DNA of 64,000 nt, taken from contig CAVOKJ010000001.1 of NCBI GenBank assembly GCA_963696495.1, positions 160,106-224,105 of the forward strand. The letters are read 5' to 3'. This DNA comes from Bog-756 sp963696495 (lineage in GTDB: Bacteria > Actinomycetota > Acidimicrobiia > Acidimicrobiales > RAAP-2). A model generated the notes under the pieces. The model had not been told where the DNA came from, made no database searches, and saw only the letters and a list, made by a program, of their open reading frames with translations. Positions 20,050-27,870 of the stretch are shown here, in pieces; the first letter of the stretch is position 1, and every line of letters starts with the position of its first letter. Made by a program: the position numbers and the translations under genes.

Positions 20050-20544
20050 TCACAGGATCCCTTCGGGTCGTCCCTCGGGTGGCAGCCCCGCCGCCAGCAC
20101 CTCCACCATCAGGTACTGGAGTTGGCCGAGGAGCTCGTAGAGCGCATACTCCGGGGCGGCCGGGTCGTCGGGCTCGGGCTCGGCCATGTCCTCGCTCACG
20201 TCGAGGCGGGTCCCGATCACGAGCCGCATCGAGCCGATGGCGGAGAGCCAGGCGTTGAACTCGGCCTCGGTCAGGAGGTCCGAACGCGCCGTCTCGGTGA
20301 GCACGGCGAAGGCCTCGCGGTGATGGTTGGCCAGGGCGTTGTCGACGAGCTGGCGGTAGGCCCGCTCCTCGCCGGCCTGGTCCTCTCCCGTGTAGGCGGG
20401 AGGGAAGAGGCGACGGGTCATGGGATCGCGGGACTCGAGCGTCGGGACCAGCTGCTGGGCCAGCGTCACCAGCACCGCCCGGACGTTGGGATCGAGCTTC
20501 ACGACGTAGCGCCCGTCGCGGCGCCGACGGAACGGGGCGCTCAC
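20050..20544 (-). CDS. DUF2017-family protein
   Basis: 164 aa. The sequence fits the actinobacterial DUF2017 family that accompanies clpS: an Arg-rich start (SAPFRRRRDGRYVVKLDP), helices around residues 20-45 (VRAVLVTLAQQLVPTL), PPAYTGEDQAGEERAYRQLV, a central helix ending SIGSMRLVIGTRLDV, and a C-terminal YALYELLGQLQYLMVEVL helix. Its function is unknown; the constant pairing suggests a role in or beside ClpS-ClpCP proteolysis. The GTG at 20544 overlaps the clpS stop by 4 bp (GTGA). Confidence 0.85.
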   Translation of the reverse strand: MSAPFRRRRDGRYVVKLDPNVRAVLVTLAQQLVPTLESRDPMTRRLFPPAYTGEDQAGEERAYRQLVDNALANHHREAFAVLTETARSDLLTEAEFNAWLSAIGSMRLVIGTRLDVSEDMAEPEPDDPAAPEYALYELLGQLQYLMVEVLAAGLPPEGRPEGIL

Positions 20545-20888
20545 GTGGACTGTTCCATGGTGGCCCACAGCCCGTGCTCGTGGAGCCGGTACACGTCCAG
20601 CTCGGCCCGCTCCCGGGTGCCCGAGGAGACGACGGCCCGACCCTTGGTGTGGACGTCCAGCATGAGCTTGGTGGCCTTCTCCTTCGAGTAGCCGAACAGC
20701 TTCTGGAGAACGAACGTGACGAACGACATGAGGTTGATGGGGTCGTTCCACACGATGACCAGCCATGGCCGGTCGGTGAGCTGGGACTCGTCGGCGATGG
20801 TGCGGACGTCCCCGGTGGGCTCGGCTTCGGCTGGCGCCTCCACCGGCGCCTCGACCGGGATCGACCCCCGGGGCGAGACCTCCCTCAT
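20541..20888 (-). CDS. clpS: ATP-dependent Clp protease adaptor protein
   Basis: 115 aa. ClpS delivers N-degron substrates to ClpA/ClpC. The conserved core starts at WLVIVWNDPINLMSFVTFVLQKLFGYSKEKATKLMLDVHTKG; the ND motif and the following Met/hydrophobic residues line the N-degron pocket. The end, RERAELDVYRLHEHGLWATME, is also typical. The first 40 residues are an Ala/Glu/Pro-rich variable arm. Its ATG overlaps the ctaA stop (ATGA), placing it in a ctaA-clpS-DUF2017 operon. Confidence 0.93.
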   Translation of the reverse strand: MREVSPRGSIPVEAPVEAPAEAEPTGDVRTIADESQLTDRPWLVIVWNDPINLMSFVTFVLQKLFGYSKEKATKLMLDVHTKGRAVVSSGTRERAELDVYRLHEHGLWATMEQST

Positions 20889-21877
20889 ACCGGCTCTGCG
20901 ACCGCGTCCGCACCGGGTCCCGACGGCCGGTCGACCTCCGACGGGCCCGGACGGGCCTCTCCGGACGGCACGTCCGCCGGTGCGCTGGAGGGGACCACCT
21001 CGGGCCGGTGATCGCTCAGGCCGTGGTGGAACCAGAGTGCGGTCGCCCACACGAGCGAGGCCCCGAGGACGTGGAAGCCGACCAGCACGGCGGGCAGATG
21101 GGTGAAGAACTGGGTGTAGCCGATGATCCCCTGGACGACCATGGCCCCGAGCAGGATCCGCCCAGCGTCCTGGACGTGCGCGGGTGCGTCGGTCCGCCAC
21201 AGCACCCACAGGATGGACAGTACCGTCAGCATGGTCAGGATGACCAGCTCGGCGTGGATCCGGGTCATGTCCTCCAACCCGATGGGCACCCGCTTGGCCC
21301 CTTTGCCCCCGGCGTGCGGGCCGGCCCCGGTCGTGGCGGTGCCGGCGGCCAACACCACCACCAGCAGGCCGAGCATCACCCGGGTCAACCACAGGGCCGA
21401 GGTGCTCACGACCGGCGTGCCGCGCCCGGGGGCGTGCCCCGCCCGGAGGGTGAGGACGACCGCCACGGCGAGGAGGGCCATTCCCACCATGAAGTGGGTC
21501 ATGACCACGTAGGCGTTCAGCTTGCTGTACACGACGAAGGCCCCGAGCACCGCCTCGCCGAGCACACCGAGGATGAGGCCGGTCGACAGCCATCGGAGAT
21601 CGCGCCGGGCCGGCCGCCGGAGGAACCCGGCCACCATGGTGGCCGCGCAGAGCACCACCAGCACGAACACCACCACCCGGTTCCCGAACTCGACCAGCGC
21701 GTGCAGCCGGAGCGGGGGGGTCAGGTGGCTCTGGGCGCACGTCGGCCAGTCGGGGCACCCGAGTCCCGAGTCGGACAGGCGCACCGCGGCTCCGGTGGCC
21801 ACGTTCAACACCGTGGTGGCCAGGGTGACCCGGCAGAGGAAGAGGAACGGGCGAGGGCCGATACGCAGGAAGGACAC
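20885..21877 (-). CDS. ctaA: heme A synthase
   Basis: 330 aa membrane protein that oxidises heme O to heme A for cytochrome c oxidase. Eight or so transmembrane helices are visible. The first-half loop has the CxxxxxxC pair in GLGCPDWPTCAQSHL characteristic of the Bacillus/actinobacterial type. Heme-ligand histidines occur in ALVEFGNR-, MTHFMVG-, RIHAEL- and GFHVLGA-type helices; the first is E-R rather than H-R in this line (LHALVEFGNR retains H just before). The GTG at 21877 is 9 nt after TACCAT. It diverges from ctaB. The C-terminal 45 residues are a Pro/Asp-rich tail. Confidence 0.9.
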   Translation of the reverse strand: MSFLRIGPRPFLFLCRVTLATTVLNVATGAAVRLSDSGLGCPDWPTCAQSHLTPPLRLHALVEFGNRVVVFVLVVLCAATMVAGFLRRPARRDLRWLSTGLILGVLGEAVLGAFVVYSKLNAYVVMTHFMVGMALLAVAVVLTLRAGHAPGRGTPVVSTSALWLTRVMLGLLVVVLAAGTATTGAGPHAGGKGAKRVPIGLEDMTRIHAELVILTMLTVLSILWVLWRTDAPAHVQDAGRILLGAMVVQGIIGYTQFFTHLPAVLVGFHVLGASLVWATALWFHHGLSDHRPEVVPSSAPADVPSGEARPGPSEVDRPSGPGADAVAEPV

Positions 21878-22020
21878 CGTCTCCGTATGGTATCGGCCTC
21901 GCCGCGCCCCCGGCTTCGGGCGCCGGCCCGACGGCACGGCCGGCCCTGGTCCGCGGCTCGAGCCGGCCGCCCGCCCCGGGATGGCGGGCCCACGCCACCG
22001 AGGGGGGCCCCCGGTGGCAC

Positions 22021-22026
22021 TAATGT
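22021..22026 (+). promoter_or_regulatory. -10 hexamer of ctaB (leaderless)
   Basis: TAATGT ends 7 nt before the ctaB ATG. No -35 is apparent. Confidence 0.5.
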
Positions 22027-22033
22027 CTGGCCA

Positions 22034-22939
22034 ATGGCAATTTCCTCGGTGGCCCTCCCCCGCCGAACCACCGTGGCTGCACGCGTCGGGGCCTATGTGG
22101 CGCTGACCAAGCCCCGCATCATCGAACTCCTGCTCATCACCACGCTGCCCACCATGATCGTGGCCAAGCGGGGCCTGCCGCCGGTCTGGCTGATGATCGC
22201 CACGCTGCTCGGTGGTGCCCTCGCCGCCGGCGGCGCCAACGCCATCAACATGTTCGTCGACCGGGACATCGACAAGCTGATGCACCGGACCTCCAAGCGC
22301 CCGCTGGTCACCGGGGCGGTCAGCCCCCGCAGCGCCCTCGTGTTCGCCATCAGCCTCGAAGTGCTCGCCTTCGTCGAGCTGTGGGCATGGGTCAACCTCC
22401 TGTCGGCGGCGTTGGCCATCTCGGCCACCCTCTTCTATGTGTTCGTGTACACGCTGTGGCTCAAGCGCACGAGCAGTCAGAACATCGTCATCGGGGGGGC
22501 GGCCGGTGCCGTGCCGGTGCTCGTCGGGTGGGCGGCGGTCACCGACAGCCTGTCGTGGACGCCCGTCGTCATGTTCGCCATCATCTTCCTCTGGACGCCC
22601 CCCCACTTCTGGGCGTTGGCCGTCAAGTACAAGGACGACTACCAGGCGGCGAACGTCCCCATGCTGCCGGCGGTCGCCAGCTTCAAGCGGACGGCGGCGG
22701 AGATCCTGGTCTACAGCGTCGTCCTGGTGGCGGTGAGCCTGCTGCTGGCCGTGGTGGCGAAGCTCGGCGCGGTCTACGTGGTGTCGGCCTCGGTGCTCGG
22801 CGCCGTGTTCATCGCCGCCGCGGTGAGGCTGTGGCGCCGGGCCACGCCCAAGGCGGCCATGCAGCTGTTCAGCTACTCGATCACATACCTGACCCTGCTG
22901 TTCATCCTCATGGCGGTCGACATCTTCACCAAGCATTGA
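22034..22939 (+). CDS. ctaB: protoheme IX farnesyltransferase (heme O synthase)
   Basis: 301 aa, UbiA-superfamily integral membrane prenyltransferase that adds a farnesyl group to heme B to give heme O, the substrate of CtaA. Conserved motifs are LTKPRIIELLLITTLPTM, the first Asp-rich site NAINMFVDRDIDKLMHRTSKRPL, FYVFVYTLWLKRTS, and the WTPPHFWALAVKYKDDYQAANVPMLP loop. About eight or nine membrane helices are visible. The ATG at 22034 follows a -10 box by 7 nt. It overlaps the next gene by a TTGA junction. Confidence 0.95.
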   Translation: MAISSVALPRRTTVAARVGAYVALTKPRIIELLLITTLPTMIVAKRGLPPVWLMIATLLGGALAAGGANAINMFVDRDIDKLMHRTSKRPLVTGAVSPRSALVFAISLEVLAFVELWAWVNLLSAALAISATLFYVFVYTLWLKRTSSQNIVIGGAAGAVPVLVGWAAVTDSLSWTPVVMFAIIFLWTPPHFWALAVKYKDDYQAANVPMLPAVASFKRTAAEILVYSVVLVAVSLLLAVVAKLGAVYVVSASVLGAVFIAAAVRLWRRATPKAAMQLFSYSITYLTLLFILMAVDIFTKH

Positions 22940-23679
22940 GCGACACCTCCGACACCCCCACCGCCGACGAGCCGACCACGACCGAGCAGTCCGTTTCCGG
23001 GGCGCGCCCTGCCGCCGGTGGGCGTGGTGGCCCGGACGACCCCCCGACAGACCCCCTGGAGGCGACGCGTCCACCGCATGCCGGGGGGCAGGACCGGCAC
23101 CGGTCGACTCCGGGGCCGCGACGGCTGCGCTCCCTGATGATCGGGTCGGTCATCGCCGTGGCCCTCGCCGTGTTCCTGTTCGTCGGCCTGGGCCACCGGT
23201 CGGGATCCGGTGGCGGCTCCTCGGGTCCCGTGGTCGGCATCGGCGACCCGGCCCCGAGCTTTTCGCTGCCGTCCCTCACCGGCGGCTCACCGGTCGTGCT
23301 GGACGCCCTGGGCAAGGACCGGCACCATCCGGTGGTCCTCAACTTCTTCGCCTCGTGGTGCGTGCCGTGCCAAGAGGAGACCCCGCTGCTCGCCCGGACC
23401 GCCGACGCCGAGCAGGCCAAGGGCTCGAACGTGCAGTTCATCGGCGTCGACACCCTCGACCCCCGATCCAGTGCCCTCCCGTTCGTCCAGAGGTCGGGGA
23501 TCACCTACCCGGTCGGCTCCGACGGCGGCCAGGTGAGCAGTGGCCTCTACGCCATCGACGGCGATCCCCAGACCTTCTTCCTCAACGCCGAGGGCACCGT
23601 GGTCGGGCACGTGCGGGGACCGCTCACCCAGACCGAGCTCCAGCAGTGGCTGCACCGCATCGGCGGGTCCGCCGCCTGA
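22936..23679 (+). CDS. TlpA/ResA-like membrane-anchored thioredoxin
   Basis: 247 aa. A long Thr/Pro-rich cytoplasmic N-terminus is followed by one transmembrane segment (about residues 68-85, MIGSVIAVALAVFLFVGLGH) and an extracytoplasmic thioredoxin fold with FFASWCVPCQEETPLL (redox CxxC) and cis-Pro region DGDPQTFFLN. Such proteins reduce disulfides in apo-cytochrome or cytochrome oxidase maturation, which fits the ctaB neighbour. The TTG at 22936 overlaps the ctaB stop (TTGA), suggesting coupling; ATG 23137 is the alternative and would remove the N-terminal arm. Confidence 0.85.
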   Translation: MSDTSDTPTADEPTTTEQSVSGARPAAGGRGGPDDPPTDPLEATRPPHAGGQDRHRSTPGPRRLRSLMIGSVIAVALAVFLFVGLGHRSGSGGGSSGPVVGIGDPAPSFSLPSLTGGSPVVLDALGKDRHHPVVLNFFASWCVPCQEETPLLARTADAEQAKGSNVQFIGVDTLDPRSSALPFVQRSGITYPVGSDGGQVSSGLYAIDGDPQTFFLNAEGTVVGHVRGPLTQTELQQWLHRIGGSAA

Positions 23680-23726
23680 GCCGCAGCAGCCTGCCGGAGG
23701 GGGTCACTCCCGACGGTTCGAGGCGG

Positions 23727-24461
23727 TCATTCCCAACGGAAGGTGAGGCCGGCCACGACCGGCGCGGCCACCGCCCAGACCACCAGCACGAACCAGTCCC
23801 TGGCGGTCACCGCCGTGCCGTGGCCCAGTGTCCCGTGCAACGCGTCGGCCAGCGCCGAGGCCGGCAGCACCTTGGCCACGTCGGCCAGCCAGGTGGGCAG
23901 CTTCCCGAGCGGGATGAGCATGCCGCCCAGGAGGAGGAGGACCACGAACAGCCCGTTGACGACGGCCAGGTTCACCAGTGGCTTGAGCGTCCCGGCCAAC
24001 AACAGGCCGACGCCGCCGAAGGCGACCGTGCCCAGCACCATGGCCACGATGGCCGAGCCGACGAGGGCTCCCGCTCCGCCCCCGGGGTTCCACCCCAGCC
24101 CGTAGCCGACGGCGACCAGCACGGCCGCCTGGACGAGCTCGACGGCGATGATGGCGACGATCTTGGCCGTCAGCAGGCGTGGCCGGCCGAGTGGCGTGGA
24201 GCCCAACCGCTTGAGCACCCCGTAGCCCCGCTCGAATCCGGTCCCGATGCCGAGCGCGGTCATGGCCGTCGACATGATGGCGAGCGCCAGGATGCCCGGG
24301 ACGAGGAAGTCGACCGGATGCTTGGTCCCGGTGGGGAGGACGTGCACCGCCGAGAAGAAGAGCAGGAACACGACCGGGATCCCCAGCGTGAGGAAGACCG
24401 ACTCCCCGTTGGTGAACAGCATGACCAGCTCGGCCCGGATCTGGGCGCTGAGGGGCCTCAC
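23727..24461 (-). CDS. ABC-2 type transporter permease
   Basis: 244 aa with six predicted membrane helices in the ABC-2 pattern (first helix LTLGIPVVFLLFFSAVHV, second FLVPGILALAIMSTAMTALGIG, and so on). A conserved cytoplasmic segment ERGYGVLKRLGSTPLGRPRLLTAKI lies between helices 2 and 3. It pairs with the ATPase encoded just upstream, their genes overlapping by 4 bp (GTGA). Substrate not evident; drug or lipid export is typical. Third-strand neighbours give no clue. Confidence 0.88.
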   Translation of the reverse strand: MRPLSAQIRAELVMLFTNGESVFLTLGIPVVFLLFFSAVHVLPTGTKHPVDFLVPGILALAIMSTAMTALGIGTGFERGYGVLKRLGSTPLGRPRLLTAKIVAIIAVELVQAAVLVAVGYGLGWNPGGGAGALVGSAIVAMVLGTVAFGGVGLLLAGTLKPLVNLAVVNGLFVVLLLLGGMLIPLGKLPTWLADVAKVLPASALADALHGTLGHGTAVTARDWFVLVVWAVAAPVVAGLTFRWE

Positions 24462-25579
24462 TGCCCGGTGTCCCGCCGGGACCTCGACGACCCCGACGAC
24501 GGGCCCCGTCCGGGTCGGCGTTCCCTCCGACGCGCTCCCCTCCGCGAGGTCCCCGCTCCGACCGGTGCACCGTCGGGGCCGAGGCCCTCGGGCTCCGACG
24601 CGCTCCCCCGGGCCCCGGTGATGGCCAGGTAGGCCTCCTCCAGGGACTGCCCGGTGCGGAGATCGCCCAGCGCCAGGTCCCGTTCGGCCAACCAGCCGGC
24701 CAGCACGGCCACCACCGCCGGTGATGCCAGGCCCGACGGTGCCAGCAGGCGGTAGGTACCGGGCCGCTCCTCGACCAGCGAGGTGCCGGGCCCGACGGCT
24801 CCGGCCAGCGCCGCGGTGTCGATGGCCGGCTCGGTCGTGAAGCGGATGGAGCCGTCCGCCGTCCCCGAGGCGAGGGCGGTCGGGGACCCCTCGGCCAGCT
24901 TCCGGCCGTGGTCGATGATCACGACCTGGTCGGCCAGGCGCTCGGCCTCGGCGAGCTCGTGGGTGGTGAGGATGATGCAGATCCCGCGGTCCCGCCGGCC
25001 GGCGATGATGTCGCGCACGACGATCCGTCCCTCCGGGTCGACCCCGGCGGTGGGCTCGTCCAGGAACAGGACTCGTGGCCGGCCGACGAGGGCGAGGGCC
25101 AGCGACAGCCGCTGCTGCTCCCCCCCGGACAGCCGGCGCCACGGGGTGCGCCGGACCGAGGAGAGACCCACCAGCTCGAGCAGCTCGGTGGGGTCCTCGG
25201 GATCGTCGTAGTAGCGGGAGAAGAGGTCGAGGACCTGGGCCGGGCCGAGCATGGGGTAGACGCCCCCCTTCTGCAGCATGACCCCGATGTCCGGCACCAG
25301 GGCCACATGGTCGCGCCGGGGGTCGAGCCCCAGCACCCGGACCGAGCCGCCGTCGACCGGCCGGTAGCCCTCGAGCGCCTCGACCGTGCTGGTCTTGCCG
25401 GCACCGTTCGGGCCGAGGAGGGCGACGACCTGTCCCGGTGCACCGACGAACGACAGGCGGTCGACGGCCACCGTCTCGCCGTAGCGGATCACCACCTCGT
25501 CACAGAGGACGGCGGGTCCGGGCGTGGAGGGCACGGCCGTCGTCTCGGTGTCCCCGAGCGGGCTGTCAGCGTCGTCCAC
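24458..25579 (-). CDS. ABC transporter ATP-binding protein (ABC-2 exporter)
   Basis: 373 aa. The nucleotide-binding domain spans about residues 25-245: Walker A LGPNGAGKTSTVE, Q-loop around MLQKGGVYPM, signature RLSGGEQQRLSLALAL, Walker B VLFLDEPTAGVDPEGR and H-switch LTTHELAEAERL. A C-terminal region (about 245-325) follows, then a Ser/Arg-rich tail. The GTG at 25579 sits 8 nt after TAGCGT on the minus strand. It is divergent from serS, with overlapping -10 boxes. Confidence 0.9.
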   Translation of the reverse strand: MDDADSPLGDTETTAVPSTPGPAVLCDEVVIRYGETVAVDRLSFVGAPGQVVALLGPNGAGKTSTVEALEGYRPVDGGSVRVLGLDPRRDHVALVPDIGVMLQKGGVYPMLGPAQVLDLFSRYYDDPEDPTELLELVGLSSVRRTPWRRLSGGEQQRLSLALALVGRPRVLFLDEPTAGVDPEGRIVVRDIIAGRRDRGICIILTTHELAEAERLADQVVIIDHGRKLAEGSPTALASGTADGSIRFTTEPAIDTAALAGAVGPGTSLVEERPGTYRLLAPSGLASPAVVAVLAGWLAERDLALGDLRTGQSLEEAYLAITGARGSASEPEGLGPDGAPVGAGTSRRGARRRERRPGRGPSSGSSRSRRDTGQ

Positions 25580-25587
25580 GGGTGGTC

Positions 25588-25597
25588 ACGCTACCGT
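25588..25597. promoter_or_regulatory. overlapping divergent -10 boxes (ABC exporter / serS)
   Basis: The 10-bp ACGCTACCGT contains TAGCGT on the minus strand (25588-25593; 8 nt before the exporter GTG) and TACCGT on the plus strand (25592-25597; 10 nt before the serS ATG). The two share two bases, so polymerase cannot occupy both at once. Confidence 0.5.
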
Positions 25598-25607
25598 TGT
25601 CCCCGTC

Positions 25608-26897
25608 ATGATCGATATCCGACTGGTGAGAGACGACAGCGCGTCGGTGCAGCGGGCGCTCGGGCGTCGGGGTGTGGACCCGGCGGAGATCGACCGCCTG
25701 GTCGAGCTCGATGCCGCTGCCCGCGCCGCGGTGGGACGCAGGGACGAGCTCCGGTCCGAGGTGAAGTCGCTCTCCAAGCGGGTGGGGGAGGCGCGCCGGT
25801 CGGGCGACGTGGAGGCGGCCGACGAGCTGGCGGCGACCTCCCGTGCCCTCGGCGAAGAGGAGCGGGCACTCAACGCCGTGGCCGAGTCGGCACAGGACTC
25901 CGTCCGCCAGGCACTCCTGTTCATCCCCAACCTCCCCGCCCCCGACGCGCCGGACGGCGACGGCCCCGAGGACAACGTGGTGGTGCGGGAGTGTCCAGCC
26001 GATGCCCCCGCCTACTCGGAGGCACAGCGGGTCCCCCACTGGGAGATCGGATCGGAGCTGGGCCTCCTGGACATGGAGCGCGGGGCGAAGCTGTCCGGCT
26101 CGATGTTCCCCCTCTACCGGGGGTTCGGGGCCCGGCTGCTCCGGGCGCTGACCTCGTTCGCCCTCGACCGACATTCGGACGAGTTCGAGGAGATCCGCCC
26201 ACCGACCCTCGTCCTCACGGAGACCATGGTGTCGACGGGCCACCTCCCGAAGTTCGAGGATGACGCGTACCACCTCGAGCGTGACGACCTGTGGGCCATC
26301 CCGACGGCCGAGGTGCCGCTCACCTCGATGGGGAGGGGCGACATCCTCGACGAGGCCGACCTGCCCCTCCGGCTGACGGCCGCCACCGCCTGCTTCCGCC
26401 GGGAGGCGGGCGCCGCCGGACGGGACACGCGCGGGCTCCTGCGGGTGCACGAGTTCGACAAGGTGGAGCTCTTCGCCTATGCCACCCCCGAGCAGGCACC
26501 GGCGATGCTGGACGCCATGGTGGCCCGCGCCGAGCGGCTGCTGGTCGACCTCGGGCTCCGCTACCGGGTCCTCGACCTGTGCACCGGCGACATGGGCCCT
26601 TCGGCGGCACGGACGTTCGACCTCGAGGTCTACGCACCGGGGGTCGACCAGTGGCTCGAGGTCTCCTCGGTCAGCTGGTGCACGGACTACCAGGCCCGGC
26701 GGGCCAACATCCGCTACCGGCCCACCGGGGGCGGTGGTCCGGTGCTGGTCCACACCCTCAACGGCTCGGCGCTGGCGTGGGCCCGCATCTGGGCCGCGCT
26801 GGTGGAGAACGGCCGGCAGGCCGACGGGTCGGTGGTGCTTCCCGAGGTGCTCGCTCCCTACCTGCGGGGTGAGACGGTCATCCCCGCCGCCGTCTGA
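25608..26897 (+). CDS. serS: seryl-tRNA synthetase
   Basis: 429 aa class II aminoacyl-tRNA synthetase. The N-terminal 110 residues form the long antiparallel coiled-coil arm that binds tRNA (RRDELRSEVKSLSKRVGEARR). The catalytic domain carries motif 1 (FALDRHSDEFEEIRPPTLV), motif 2 (LTAATACFRREAGAAGRDTRGLLRVHEFDKVE) and motif 3 (NGSALAWARIWAALVENGR). TAEVPLTS is the serine-site loop. The ATG at 25608 is chosen from the family N-terminus MIDIRLVRDD; upstream in-frame codons overlap the promoter. Confidence 0.97.
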   Translation: MIDIRLVRDDSASVQRALGRRGVDPAEIDRLVELDAAARAAVGRRDELRSEVKSLSKRVGEARRSGDVEAADELAATSRALGEEERALNAVAESAQDSVRQALLFIPNLPAPDAPDGDGPEDNVVVRECPADAPAYSEAQRVPHWEIGSELGLLDMERGAKLSGSMFPLYRGFGARLLRALTSFALDRHSDEFEEIRPPTLVLTETMVSTGHLPKFEDDAYHLERDDLWAIPTAEVPLTSMGRGDILDEADLPLRLTAATACFRREAGAAGRDTRGLLRVHEFDKVELFAYATPEQAPAMLDAMVARAERLLVDLGLRYRVLDLCTGDMGPSAARTFDLEVYAPGVDQWLEVSSVSWCTDYQARRANIRYRPTGGGGPVLVHTLNGSALAWARIWAALVENGRQADGSVVLPEVLAPYLRGETVIPAAV

Positions 26898-26960
26898 TCG
26901 GTCGCTGACGACCCATCGGCGGCCGGGCGGCGCTCGTGCGCATGCGGTGCGTCGCTGTGG

Positions 26961-27015
26961 GGGTCAGGCAGAGCAGTGCGGGTCAGGCGCAGTGCCACTC
27001 AGGTGTGGGTCAGGC
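26961..27015 (+). repeat. three short direct repeats after serS
   Basis: GGGTCAGGC occurs at 26961, 26980 and 27007, the last covering the stop codon of the convergent response regulator. Purpose unknown; possibly slippage debris. Confidence 0.4.
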
Positions 27016-27870
27016 ACGGGGTGCGTCGAACCGGTAGCCGACACCGCGGATCGTCGTGATCAGCTTCGGCGAGGACGGGTCCTCCTCCACGTGGCTGCGC
27101 AGCCGCTTGATGTGCACGTCGAGGGTCTTGGTGTCGCCGAAGTAGTCCGATCCCCAGATGCGGTCGATCAGCACGTCGCGGGTGAGCAGCCGGCCGGCGT
27201 TCTCCATCAGGAGGGAGAGCAGCTCGAACTCCTTGCGACGCAGGTGGACGTCCTCACCCCGGACGAACACCAGGTGCCGGTCGGGATCGATCTGGATCCC
27301 CCCGGCCTCGAGCACGTTGCCGTGGTGTTCGACGGCGACGCCACCCCCGTCGGCCGCCCGACCGGAGCCGCTCCGCCGATCGACGCCGTCGGGGGCACCT
27401 TTGACCGCCTTGGACCCGGCCGCCTCGGTTTCGGCACCGACCGGTGTCCTGCGGAGCACGGCCCGCATGCGGGCGACGAGCTCGCGGAGCCGGTAGGGCT
27501 TGGACACGTAGTCGTCGGCACCCACCTCGAGACCCACCACCGTGTCGATCTCGGTCCCCTTGGCGGTGACCATGATGATGGGAACCGACGACCGCGCCCG
27601 GATCGAGCGGCACACGTCGATGCCGGACAGCCGGGGGAGCATCAGGTCGAGGAGGATGAGGTCGGGATCGACCTCATCGAAGAGCTTGAGGGCCTGGTTG
27701 CCGTCGCGGGCCACGGTGATGTCGAAACCCTCGCGTGACAGGCCGATGACCAGTGCGTCGATGAAGGACTCGTCGTCCTCGGCCAGGAGGACCTTGGTGT
27801 GCGACACGTCTTCGGGGGGTGACTTCTTGCCCGATCCGTGCTTGGTCCCCGACGCGTGCTTGGCGCTCAT
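27010..27870 (-). CDS. regX3: OmpR/PhoB-family response regulator, RegX3-like
   Basis: 286 aa. The receiver domain spans about residues 25-140, with the phospho-acceptor Asp75 (LILLDLMLPRLSG), acidic pair ED near residue 31, and Lys124 (YVSKPYRLRE). A winged-helix DNA-binding domain is at about 190-284 (RKEFELLSLLMENAGRLLTRDVLIDRIWG; GVGYRF at the end). The linker between them (about 140-185) is long and rich in Gly/Ala/Asp. The start overlaps the kinase stop by 4 bp (ATGA). Order and type match mycobacterial SenX3-RegX3, which senses phosphate limitation, but phoU or pst genes are not nearby. The symbol is inferred from similarity, not proven. Confidence 0.82.
   Translation of the reverse strand: MSAKHASGTKHGSGKKSPPEDVSHTKVLLAEDDESFIDALVIGLSREGFDITVARDGNQALKLFDEVDPDLILLDLMLPRLSGIDVCRSIRARSSVPIIMVTAKGTEIDTVVGLEVGADDYVSKPYRLRELVARMRAVLRRTPVGAETEAAGSKAVKGAPDGVDRRSGSGRAADGGGVAVEHHGNVLEAGGIQIDPDRHLVFVRGEDVHLRRKEFELLSLLMENAGRLLTRDVLIDRIWGSDYFGDTKTLDVHIKRLRSHVEEDPSSPKLITTIRGVGYRFDAPRA

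Noticed and set aside
20885..23074. 729-codon minus-strand frame extending ctaA upstream across ctaB
   Set aside because: Only the part from 21877 is ctaA; the rest is antisense to ctaB and low-complexity.
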